The notes: generated by a model not told the origin, from the letters alone. A DNA stretch of 18,104 nucleotides from Candidatus Desantisiibacteriota bacterium (GCA_016208205.1 JACQYP010000100.1:1-18104), one strand, 5' to 3'; positions 7,936-13,995 are shown, counted from the stretch's first letter. A program made the numbers and translations.

Positions 7936-8304
7936 TTATTCACCTACCATTCTTTTTACTATCTCCAGGAGCTTACTTGGAACAAATGGTTTAGTAATAA
8001 ACTCATGGACACCGGCTCCTTTAGCTTCCTCTTTTTGTTCATCCTCTCCCCTGGAGGTAAGGATGATCACTGGAATATCCTTTGTCTCAGGATAGGTTTT
8101 TAGTCGACGGGTCAGCTCAAGGCCATCTATTTCAGGCATACTAATATCAGATATAACTAAGTTTGGCAGAACCTCTAAAGTTTTTTCCATTGCCTCCTGA
8201 CCGTCAAAGGCACAAATAACCTCCATACCGCTATCTTTCAATTTATACTCAATCATTCTAACAATTGGAATATCATCATCTGCTACTAAGACTTTTTTTG
8301 GCAT
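7936..8304 (-). CDS. Single-domain response regulator (receiver, CheY-like)
   Basis: 122 residues, receiver domain only. The acidic pocket is D9-D10 (ADDD), the phosphorylation site is D53 (VISDISMPEIDG), and the switch residues are T83 (ILTSRGED) and K105 (FITKPF), so all key positions are intact. There is no DNA-binding domain, so output must be through a partner protein. The start is secure: AGGAGG lies 5 bases before the ATG. It is first gene of a three-gene minus-strand operon with the HD-GYP protein (next, coupled) and the CHASE2 kinase. The simplest model is that the kinase phosphorylates this receiver, which then acts on the HD-GYP enzyme in trans; many HD-GYP proteins carry a fused receiver instead. 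That wiring is inference. Confidence 0.92.
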   Translation of the reverse strand: MPKKVLVADDDIPIVRMIEYKLKDSGMEVICAFDGQEAMEKTLEVLPNLVISDISMPEIDGLELTRRLKTYPETKDIPVIILTSRGEDEQKEEAKGAGVHEFITKPFVPSKLLEIVKRMVGE

Positions 8305-8322
8305 AATACCCTCCTCTTATTT

Positions 8323-8350
8323 GATTTTGGATTTTGGATTTTGGATTTTT
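8323..8350. repeat. 7-bp tandem repeat GATTTTG in the operon leader
   Basis: Four units (three GATTTTG and one GATTTTT) lie between the promoter at 8408-8436 and the ribosome site of the response regulator, so they would be transcribed in the leader. Unit number could vary by slippage. No effect on expression can be inferred from sequence alone. Confidence 0.8.
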
Positions 8351-8407
8351 TGCTAACATGTACAAACGGAAAAATTAAGTTGAATTTAATCCCTCCATTT
8401 AAGAAGA

Positions 8408-8436
8408 ATTATAGCAGAGGATCGGCAAGATGTCAA
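8408..8436 (-). promoter_or_regulatory. Near-perfect sigma-70 promoter of the signalling operon
   Basis: On the minus strand: TTGACA (8431-8436), 17-base spacer, TATAAT (8408-8413), with TGC directly before the -10 (extended -10). Both hexamers match the consensus in full. Transcription should begin near 8401, giving a leader of about 95 bases before the response regulator. The -35 box is only 9 bases from the end of the mobile-like element at 8446-8657. Confidence 0.8.
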
Positions 8437-8445
8437 TCAATTTTG

Positions 8446-8657
8446 GTAACCGTTCACGGTTGTCGGTTCTGAACTGACACCATACTATTACTGTCATTCC
8501 TGCCCCGTATCAAGTACGGGGTAAATTCCTGCAGGAATCTCCCCCTCAGGCGTCCTAACCCTTCCTTTTGGTCTCCACAGGCATAAGAGAGATTCCTGCA
8601 TATGCAGGAATGACAATGTCTTCTGTTCTTTTGTATCTATCCACTGTGAACGGTTAC
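8446..8657 (-). mobile_element. MITE-like element, copy 1 (212 bp)
   Basis: Ends GTAACCGTTCAC (8446-8457) and GTGAACGGTTAC (8646-8657) are perfect inverted repeats. Read on the minus strand, the element matches the copy at 13314-13533 closely along most of its length (shared blocks include GGATAGATACAAAAGAACAG, GGAGACCAAAAGGAAGGGTT and GGTGTCAGTTCAGAACCGAC). It contains 'ATTCCTGC...GCAGGAAT' hairpins and no gene. Differences: this copy lacks 14 bases at one end, and carries an extra CCCCGTA...TACGGGG hairpin. It fills the space between the FG-GAP gene's stop and the signalling promoter. No clear target duplication is visible. Confidence 0.8.
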
Positions 8658-8672
8658 ATTACCGATTATCTG

Positions 8673-11111
8673 CTAAAAATCTACCCCTCCTAAATCAGTA
8701 AACAAATGAGTCCATTTCCCATATCCATCGTCTGTCCAGCCCATGATAATGCCGTCGTATCTGCCAAACAGAATATCCGGCTGACCTGTAAGATCAAATC
8801 TTGTAGATATTGGCAAGTTTCCGACATACTCCATTTTTCTTGGGCTTTCATGAAGAAAGCCCCTGATGCCATTGTAATCACCGGCAACAATATCTGGAAT
8901 CCCATCATTATTCAGGTCTGTAACCGCAACGCTACAAAGCCGTTCATCTGTCGGCAAACCCTCTGATGCAAGCCTCCAATCACCCTTGCCATTGCCCATC
9001 CAAACCCTGAGCCCTTTTTGATCATTTGTTCCGGCAACAATATCCGGAAATCCATCCATATTTATATCACAGGCTACAACCCCATAAAAGAATCCATCCT
9101 CCGGCAATCCACAGGATGCCTTTGTCCATCTTCCCTGACCATCACCAAGCCACGCCTCTATCCCTTTCAGCTTTGTAGCAACGATATCCATTAAGCCATC
9201 GAGGTTGAAATCAACAAGGGCAATGCCATAATAAAAATCTGCCACCTGTAGCCCATGTGCTGCCGGCAGCCAAACATTATTATCACCAGCTATCCATGCC
9301 TTAATCCCTTTGGAAGAAGCTGCTGCTACATCCAGCCTGCCATCCATATTAATATCCCCCAGTTGCATGGAATAGTGCTCCCTGGATGTTTCAGGCGTAC
9401 TCATCTGCATCCACTCCTGTCTGCTTATATCATCCATGGTTACCCTTGGTCCCATTTGTGGGTGAACCGGTGTGCCGATGGCAATATTGCCTTGTGTATC
9501 GATTGCCTCAAACTGATAGCTATAGCCGTGTTCACTCAAGGGAAGGGTTGTGGTATAGGAATACAGTTTTTTGAAAAAGGGGTCGAAGGGTCGAGGAGTC
9601 GAGGGGTCAAGTGAAGGTGAAATCATTAACTCCTCATTTATCGGGGTCATGGAATAGGTAGCCGTCTGTTGTCTGTCGTCATCAGCATATATTTTCAGCA
9701 AAGGATAACCCTTTTGCGGCGGTAGATTTTTTGTATTAATATAGTCTACCTGATAGGTAAACTGTGTGCCGCAAGTGCCGTATTCCGGCTGAACGCCGTC
9801 TGTGGAATATCCCATTCTGCCTGACCAGCCAAGAAAAGCAACATTACCCGGTTTACCGCAGTAAACACTAATCCCATCTGATGAAGCAGTAACAATATCA
9901 GGGTATTTATCAAGATTAATATCTCCGGTAGCTATTGAATGACAATATCCTCCTGTGGGCAAGCCTATAGAGGCAAGAAGGAAATTCCCTTGACCATCAC
10001 CAAGCCAGACACTAAGCCCTTCGTTATCGTTATTTCCGGCAATAATATCCTGATTGCCATCAAGGTTAATATCCCTACAGATTACACTGTAATAATTCCC
10101 AGTAATGGGCAATCCTGAGCCTGCCGGTTTCCATTTGCCGGAAATATCATGGGTAAGGGCAATAATACCTTGATTGCTATTACTCGCTGCAACAATATCC
10201 GGTTTGCCGTCAAGATTAATGTCCGAAGCTGTTACACCATAATAAGTTCCAACTGTAGGCAACCCGGCAGAGGCAGATTGCCAATGTCCTCCTCCGTCAC
10301 CAAACCAAGCCTTAATCCCACCATTATTGCTATTTGCAGCAATCAGGTCAACATGCCCATCAAGATTAAGATCAACAACCTCAACGCTATGATAATATTC
10401 ATAAACAGGCAGCCCCTGCTCCACAGAAATCCATTTCCCCTGAGCATTGAGCGACCAGATATTTACCCCATGGCTTGATGCTGCAATAATCTCTTCCTTG
10501 CCATCAGAGTTCAAGTCAGCAACCTTAACATCAAAGTATCTACCGGTATCCGGCAGCCCGTCTTTAGAGAGCTCCCATATCCCTGCACCCTTATCTTCTC
10601 GTAGGGACAATCCTGCCAGAGGTGCTACCTCCTTGTGGTTGTCCGTTTCTTTTTTATTCAACCAGAGTTCAATCCCCCCGTCATCCCTGGTACCCAAAAT
10701 ATCAGGCTTCTTGTCCCCATTCAAATCACACACAATCACCTGTGTATAAAATCCTTTTTCAGGAAGATTGGTTTTTAATTTTTCCCAGCAGGACAGGTGT
10801 TCCTGCCTGTCATTACAGCCGGTATTGAGCCAGACCTCCAGCCCTTGATTGTATTTAGTAGCAACAATATCCATCAGACCAGCCCCATTCATATCAGATA
10901 AAGCCAGTCCATAGTATGTACCAATCGTATCAGGGGATGGGGCTTGTGTCCACACATGCGAAGATATTGGCGGGAAGGCACCAAGGCATGGAAAGGCACA
11001 GAGGCACAGAGACACAAAGGCACAGAAAGGCACACGGAAAAGGTTTAGGTGTAAAATATCAAGGATTCCGGATATGTTTATTTGCCCTATCTTGTCAAGG
11101 TGTGGACACAT
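8673..11111 (-). CDS. Secreted FG-GAP/VCBS beta-propeller repeat protein
   Basis: 812 residues. At least eleven repeats of about 50 residues follow the pattern 'LP..G.YY.v...DiNlDG..DIvAa...GI..W.GDG.G.W..As.GLP', with the DxNxDG calcium-binding loops typical of FG-GAP/VCBS propellers: seven in about 63-400, then an Ig-like segment (about 410-570; GYSTDGVQPEYGTCGTQFTY, later YTTTLPLSEHGYSYQFEA), then four more with a degenerate last blade to the end. Such proteins are usually exported and mediate surface binding; no enzyme motif is seen. The N-terminus (about 24-48) is hydrophobic and could be a signal peptide, but is encoded by low-complexity repeat DNA. The start at 11111 is supported by the promoter at 11161-11189 and by GAGGAG about 9 bases upstream. 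Several repeat-like insertions lie in frame (9580-9611, 10788-10817, 10971-11037). Confidence 0.88.
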   Translation of the reverse strand: MCPHLDKIGQINISGILDILHLNLFRVPFCAFVSLCLCAFPCLGAFPPISSHVWTQAPSPDTIGTYYGLALSDMNGAGLMDIVATKYNQGLEVWLNTGCNDRQEHLSCWEKLKTNLPEKGFYTQVIVCDLNGDKKPDILGTRDDGGIELWLNKKETDNHKEVAPLAGLSLREDKGAGIWELSKDGLPDTGRYFDVKVADLNSDGKEEIIAASSHGVNIWSLNAQGKWISVEQGLPVYEYYHSVEVVDLNLDGHVDLIAANSNNGGIKAWFGDGGGHWQSASAGLPTVGTYYGVTASDINLDGKPDIVAASNSNQGIIALTHDISGKWKPAGSGLPITGNYYSVICRDINLDGNQDIIAGNNDNEGLSVWLGDGQGNFLLASIGLPTGGYCHSIATGDINLDKYPDIVTASSDGISVYCGKPGNVAFLGWSGRMGYSTDGVQPEYGTCGTQFTYQVDYINTKNLPPQKGYPLLKIYADDDRQQTATYSMTPINEELMISPSLDPSTPRPFDPFFKKLYSYTTTLPLSEHGYSYQFEAIDTQGNIAIGTPVHPQMGPRVTMDDISRQEWMQMSTPETSREHYSMQLGDINMDGRLDVAAASSKGIKAWIAGDNNVWLPAAHGLQVADFYYGIALVDFNLDGLMDIVATKLKGIEAWLGDGQGRWTKASCGLPEDGFFYGVVACDINMDGFPDIVAGTNDQKGLRVWMGNGKGDWRLASEGLPTDERLCSVAVTDLNNDGIPDIVAGDYNGIRGFLHESPRKMEYVGNLPISTRFDLTGQPDILFGRYDGIIMGWTDDGYGKWTHLFTDLGGVDF
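9580..9611. repeat. 8-bp tandem repeat inside the FG-GAP gene
   Basis: Four units close to GGGTCGAG (gggtcgaa, gggtcgag, gagtcgag, gggtcaag). They encode the proline/serine/aspartate-rich stretch SPSLDPSTPRPFDP within the Ig-like region. Since 8 is not a multiple of 3, gain or loss of one unit would shift the frame. Confidence 0.7.
10788..10817. repeat. Palindromic insertion in propeller blade 1
   Basis: Contains interlocking inverted repeats GCAGGA/TCCTGC (10788-10793, 10801-10806) and GACAGG/CCTGTC (10792-10797, 10806-10811). It encodes residues about 99-108 (CNDRQEHLSC), which are extra compared with other blades, where the W.GDG loop leads directly to the next W. It resembles a fragment at 2091-2112 in the first intergenic region. 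Confidence 0.5.
10971..11037. repeat. Low-complexity GGCACAGA repeat encoding the FG-GAP signal-like segment
   Basis: Degenerate units of ggcacaga/aaggcaca type run through this stretch. On the minus strand they encode the cysteine- and leucine-rich segment VPFCAFVSLCLCAFPCLGAF. Related 'cagagg' sequence is found between genes near 4294-4371, suggesting the coding stretch came from an intergenic-type repeat. Confidence 0.6.
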
Positions 11112-11160
11112 TTATTTTTGCTCCTCACTTCTTACTTCTCACTACTCACTACAACTATGA

Positions 11161-11189
11161 AATATAGCAGATTGGACAGAGATTGTCAA
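11161..11189 (-). promoter_or_regulatory. Sigma-70 promoter of the FG-GAP gene
   Basis: Minus strand: TTGACA (11184-11189), 17-base spacer, TATATT (11161-11166), with TGC before the -10. The expected start is near 11154, about 43 bases before the ATG at 11111. The spacer ends in ATCTGC, much like the CTCTGC at the 8408-8436 promoter. Confidence 0.75.
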
Positions 11190-11201
11190 GTGTTTTTTGC
11201 C

Positions 11202-11230
11202 TTGACTTATCTTCAATTATATGGTATGCT
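11202..11230 (+). promoter_or_regulatory. Sigma-70 promoter of yqhA-fabZ-lpxA
   Basis: TTGACT (11202-11207), 17-base spacer, TATGCT (11225-11230). Transcription would start near 11237, about 34 bases before the yqhA ATG. Its -35 box is 12 bases from the -35 box of the opposite promoter. Confidence 0.65.
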
Positions 11231-11270
11231 ATGTTCACTGTAACTACTTTAAATAAAGGGAGAAATAAGA

Positions 11271-11798
11271 ATGAAATGGATTGAAAAACTATTTGAAGCA
11301 ACCTTGTGGAATAGCCGATTTATTGTCCTGCTGGCTGTAGTTGCCAGTATGGTGTCAGCTATTATCCTCTTCTTGATTGCTGCATGGGATGTAGGTATCA
11401 TGACAACTCATGTCTGGCAGTATATGACAGGGCAATCTGCCGAACCATACAATGTCTTTCATGATAATCTGGTTGGACATATCATTGGTGCAGTAGATGA
11501 TTTTCTGCTGGGCACAGTACTCTTAATCTTTTCCCTGGGTCTTTACGAGCTGTTTATCAGCAAGATAGATGCAGCAGAGAATACAAAATATGGCTCTAAC
11601 ATATTATTAATCAGAAGTCTGGATGACTTAAAAGAAAGATTGGCAAAGGTTATCCTCATGATACTGATTGTCTCGTTCTTTAAGCATGTGCTTCATGCAT
11701 CATTTATTGAACCACTCAATATCCTCTGTCTGGGAGGGGGTATCTTGTGTATAGCCCTTGCATTGTATTTCGGACATAAGGCAGGGGGACATAGTTAA
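11271..11798 (+). CDS. yqhA: YqhA/UPF0114-family inner-membrane protein
   Basis: 175 residues with four predicted membrane helices (about 16-38, 72-95, 124-142, 149-168). The family pattern is visible: an N-terminal WNSRFIVLLAVVASM helix, the HIIGAVDDFLLGTVLLIFSLGLYELF segment (read in two parts), and SLDDLKERLAKVIL-MILIVSFFKHVL. YqhA proteins are widespread but have no settled biochemical role. The start is secure: AGGGAG lies about 7 bases upstream and a promoter fits at 11202-11230. It is first of three co-directional genes, 60 bases before fabZ. The link to lipid A genes is only positional. Confidence 0.85.
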   Translation: MKWIEKLFEATLWNSRFIVLLAVVASMVSAIILFLIAAWDVGIMTTHVWQYMTGQSAEPYNVFHDNLVGHIIGAVDDFLLGTVLLIFSLGLYELFISKIDAAENTKYGSNILLIRSLDDLKERLAKVILMILIVSFFKHVLHASFIEPLNILCLGGGILCIALALYFGHKAGGHS

Positions 11799-11799
11799 A

Positions 11800-11834
11800 T
11801 CAGGTTGTTTAGACTGTAGACTGAAGGCTGTTAG
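11800..11834 (+). repeat. TCAGGT..TAGACTG..GAAGGCTG repeat copy after yqhA
   Basis: Two bases after the yqhA stop begins TCAGGTTGTTTAGACTG, followed by TAGACTGAAGGCTGTTAG. The copy at 13260-13295 begins TCAGGTAGGTAGACTG in the same way after lpxA, and the core equals that of 2211-2295 and 12284-12302. Confidence 0.65.
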
Positions 11835-11858
11835 TAGAGGCTAAAGGAGGCAAGTAGA

Positions 11859-12287
11859 ATGTTAGAAGTAACGGATATCATGAAGATATTGCCCCATCGC
11901 TATCCATTTCTCCTGGTGGATAGAATCATAGAGATAGAAAAGGGCAAAAGGATTGTTGGTATCAAGAATGTGACTATGAATGAAAACTTTTTTCAGGGTC
12001 ATTTTCCAGACAAGCCGGTGATGCCAGGCGTCTTAATTGTTGAGGCAATGGCACAGACCGGCGGGGTACTGCTCCTTTCTGATGGTGGACACGAGGGCAA
12101 GATTTTCTACTTTATGGGGATTGATAAGGTAAAATTCAGGAAACCGGTTGTGCCCGGAGATCAATTGAGGTTTGAGGTTGTCCCTATCCGTGTGCGGGCA
12201 AAGACAGGGATAATGGAGGGCAAGGCTTTTGTTGGCGATACCCTGGTTGCTGAGGCAGAGATGATGTTTATGTTGGCTGATCAGTAA
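11859..12287 (+). CDS. fabZ: 3-hydroxyacyl-[acyl-carrier-protein] dehydratase FabZ
   Basis: 142 residues, normal length for FabZ. It removes water from beta-hydroxyacyl-ACP in fatty acid elongation, and so also controls how much 3-hydroxyacyl-ACP is left for lipid A. Visible motifs: ILPHRYPFLLVDRI at the start, the catalytic His48 in FFQGHFPDKPVMPGVL, and the catalytic Glu62 in VEAMAQTGG. The hot-dog fold core continues to KFRKPVVPGDQLRFEV. The start has AAGGAGG at a good distance. It is followed by lpxA on the same strand, the conserved order of lipid A clusters; lpxD and lpxB, often flanking, are not in this window. The stop codon TAA overlaps the start of a TGAAGGCTG repeat. Confidence 0.97.
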   Translation: MLEVTDIMKILPHRYPFLLVDRIIEIEKGKRIVGIKNVTMNENFFQGHFPDKPVMPGVLIVEAMAQTGGVLLLSDGGHEGKIFYFMGIDKVKFRKPVVPGDQLRFEVVPIRVRAKTGIMEGKAFVGDTLVAEAEMMFMLADQ

Positions 12288-12302
12288 ACTGAAGGCTGTT
12301 AT
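12284..12302 (+). repeat. ACTGAAGGCTGTTA repeat copy over the fabZ stop
   Basis: GTAAACTGAAGGCTGTTA begins inside the fabZ stop codon (TAA at 12285-12287). It matches TAGACTGAAGGCTGTTA after yqhA. A further, opposite-strand copy lies at 12441-12473 (CTAACAGTCTACAGCCTTCT and a second AACAGCC), so the fabZ-lpxA gap is bracketed by inverted copies. Confidence 0.6.
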
Positions 12303-12339
12303 ACGGATTTCAGTAGGTATTCTTGAATGCTGATAACTT

Positions 12340-12364
12340 AGGGCTCGTTTGGGAAACGAGCCCT
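12340..12364. repeat. GGGCTCG hairpin between fabZ and lpxA
   Basis: AGGGCTCGTTT and AAACGAGCCCT are perfect 11-base arms around a GGG loop. There is no T-run after it, so it is not a standard terminator; it could stabilise or process the mRNA between fabZ and lpxA. A partly matching inverted sequence follows at about 12383-12402 (16 of 20 bases), suggesting a larger fold. Confidence 0.7.
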
Positions 12365-12440
12365 ACCTATAGGAATTCGAAATGTAGAGTGCGTTTTCCA
12401 AACAGACCTTTGCCAGATACCAAATCAACGGTTATTTTTC

Positions 12441-12473
12441 CTAACAGTCTACAGCCTTCTCTCCTAACAGCCT
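12441..12473 (-). repeat. AGGCTGTAGACTG repeat copy just before lpxA
   Basis: Minus-strand reading gives GGCTGTTAGGAGAG then AAGGCTGTAGACTGTTAG, the same family as 11800-11834 but inverted. It ends about 18 bases before the lpxA ATG, leaving room only for the GAGG ribosome site. Confidence 0.6.
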
Positions 12474-12491
12474 ATTTTATTCGAGGTAATT

Positions 12492-13268
12492 ATGAATATT
12501 CATCCAACCGCAATTATTCATCCAGAGGCTATGATTGCTGAAGGGGTTATTGTTGGCCCCTTTGCTGTGATTGAGAAAGAAGTCAGGATTGGCAAGGGGT
12601 CACAAATTGGTGCTCATGCTATCCTTACCAACTGGACAACCATCGGCACTAACTGTGAGATCCATGCCGGTGCGATTATTGGCGATAATCCGCAGATCAA
12701 AGATTATAAACATGAGGAATCCTATTGTCTTATTGGGGATAATAACGTTATCCGTGAGTATGTAACCATCCATCGAGGCTGGCACAAAGGGGATGCTACA
12801 AGAATAGGTAATAATAATTTTCTTATGGCAAATACTCACATTGCCCATGATTGCCGGATTGGAGACAATGTGATTATGGCCAATGCGGCTACCCTCGGGG
12901 GTCATGTGATAGTTGAGGATAATGCCTTTATCTCCGGGTTGGTTGGCATCCATCAGTTTGTCAGGATAGGCAGGATGTCTATGATTGGCGGCTGTTCCAA
13001 GGTAGTTCAGGATGTGCCGCCGTATAGTCTAATAGATGGTCATCCGGCATGTGTTTCCGGCTTGAACATGGTCGGCATGCGACGAGCAGGAATTAGCTCG
13101 CATGTGCGAGGATTATTGAAAAAGGCATACAAATTGCTATATCACTCTGGACTAAATACCAACCAAGCCCTATCAACAATAAAAAATGAATTGGAGATGA
13201 CTCCGGAATTAGAACACTTAGTAAGGTTTGTTGAAGCAACAAAAAGAGGGATATGTCAAATCAGGTAG
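12492..13268 (+). CDS. lpxA: UDP-N-acetylglucosamine acyltransferase LpxA
   Basis: 258 residues, typical length. It transfers a 3-hydroxyacyl chain from ACP to UDP-GlcNAc, the first step of lipid A synthesis, in the cytoplasm as a trimer. The left-handed beta-helix hexapeptide pattern runs from residue 1 (IHPTAIIHPEAMI) to about 185. The catalytic base is His119 in NTHIAHDCRIGDN. Further LpxA hallmarks are VTIHRG, GGHVIVEDNAFISG, GIHQFVRIGR and the SLIDGHPACVSGLN turn, followed by the C-terminal helical part from about 190. Ribosome site GAGG is 6-7 bases upstream. It shares an operon with yqhA and fabZ, although 204 repeat-rich bases separate it from fabZ. The TAG stop is part of the repeat TCAGGTAGGTAGACTG. 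Confidence 0.97.
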   Translation: MNIHPTAIIHPEAMIAEGVIVGPFAVIEKEVRIGKGSQIGAHAILTNWTTIGTNCEIHAGAIIGDNPQIKDYKHEESYCLIGDNNVIREYVTIHRGWHKGDATRIGNNNFLMANTHIAHDCRIGDNVIMANAATLGGHVIVEDNAFISGLVGIHQFVRIGRMSMIGGCSKVVQDVPPYSLIDGHPACVSGLNMVGMRRAGISSHVRGLLKKAYKLLYHSGLNTNQALSTIKNELEMTPELEHLVRFVEATKRGICQIR

Positions 13269-13295
13269 GTAGACTGTAGGCATATAGACTGTAGG
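13260..13295 (+). repeat. TCAGGTAG.TAGACTG repeat copy covering the lpxA stop
   Basis: ATCAGGTAGGTAGACTGTAGG followed by a second ATAGACTGTAGG unit. The lpxA stop codon TAG (13266-13268) lies inside the repeat. It matches the sequence after yqhA. Confidence 0.65.
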
Positions 13296-13313
13296 AAAGA
13301 ACAAAAAAAATGG

Positions 13314-13533
13314 GTAACTGTTCACGGTTGTTGGTTCACAGTGGATAGATACAAAAGAACAGAACACATTGTCATTCCTGCGTATGCAGGAATCTCTCTT
13401 ATGCCCGTGGAGACCAAAAGGAAGGGTTAGGACACCTGAGGGGAGATTCCTGCATACGCAGGAATGACAGTGATGCACAGAAATGACAGCAATATACGGT
13501 GTCAGTTCAGAACCGACAACCGTGAACGGTTAC
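13314..13533 (+). mobile_element. MITE-like element, copy 2 (220 bp)
   Basis: 24-base terminal inverted repeats (13314-13337 and 13510-13533) match at 22 of 24 positions, beginning GTAACTGTTCACGG and ending CCGTGAACGGTTAC. Inside are two 'ATTCCTGC-4-GCAGGAAT' hairpins (13374-13393 and 13446-13465) that are inverted to each other. There is no gene; the open frame on the minus strand only reads through the repeat. It is the same element as 8446-8657 in the opposite orientation. It lies between the convergent genes lpxA and trxA, ending 8 bases from the trxA stop. Its hairpins may end transcription from both sides. Confidence 0.85.
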
Positions 13534-13541
13534 AGTCTGTT

Positions 13542-13862
13542 TTAATCTCTCAGTATTGCATCCAGTTTTTTGGCAATATTCCCTTTTGGTGCCATACCGA
13601 CCATCTCGTCTACAACGATACCCTGCTTAAAAAACTTCATACAAGGGATTCCTGAAACTCGATAATAGCTTGCCATGGCTGGGTTTTCATCTACATTGAT
13701 CTTACAGATTTTAACCTTATCCTCGTATTCCGTAGACAGCTCATCTAATATCGGGGCAAGCATTCGGCAGGGACCACACCATGGTGCCCAGAAGTCAACC
13801 AGGACAGGCTGGTCAGAATTAAGTACCTCCTCATCAAAGGTATTGTCAGTTAATTGAATCAT
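13542..13862 (-). CDS. trxA: Thioredoxin
   Basis: 106 residues, normal thioredoxin length. It reduces protein disulfides in the cytoplasm. The active site WCGPC is at residues 28-32 ([16 protein letters not shown]), Asp23 precedes it as the buried acid, and the cis-proline is Pro73. AAGGAGG lies 9 bases before the ATG. There is no signal peptide. Unusual: the residue after the cis-proline is Cys74 (SGIPCMKFF), where thioredoxins normally have Thr, and there is another cysteine at 53. It lies downstream of the TonB-dependent receptor gene on the same strand, 119 bases away; co-transcription is possible but not shown. Confidence 0.96.
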   Translation of the reverse strand: MIQLTDNTFDEEVLNSDQPVLVDFWAPWCGPCRMLAPILDELSTEYEDKVKICKINVDENPAMASYYRVSGIPCMKFFKQGIVVDEMVGMAPKGNIAKKLDAILRD

Positions 13863-13958
13863 CTTATCGATCCTCCTTTAAGATTTATTCTCAATAGCAG
13901 CATAAGCTGCGATTTTTACAATTCAGATTCTAAGTTCCAAGGTTCAGGTTCAGCCCAT

Positions 13959-13995
13959 CTACCTGAGAGTTACGAAATTACTTAAAATTCGTAAC
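13959..13995. repeat. Partial long-palindrome arm and hairpin at the receptor gene's stop
   Basis: CTACCTGAGAGTTAC (13959-13973) is nearly the outer arm of the 2211-2295 palindrome (one base missing). GTTACGAA (13969-13976) and TTCGTAAC (13988-13995) form an A+T-rich hairpin around the stop codon of the receptor gene. It could be a weak terminator, but no T-run follows. Confidence 0.45.

Noticed and set aside
12340..12364. Intrinsic terminator after fabZ
   Set aside because: The hairpin is strong but lacks a following T-run, and lpxA is expected to be in the same transcript.
13218..13478. 86-residue open frame on the minus strand (HSCVCRNL / DSCIRRNDN-like peptide)
   Set aside because: It only translates the palindromic element at 13314-13533; peptides of this look are typical artefacts of intergenic repeats.
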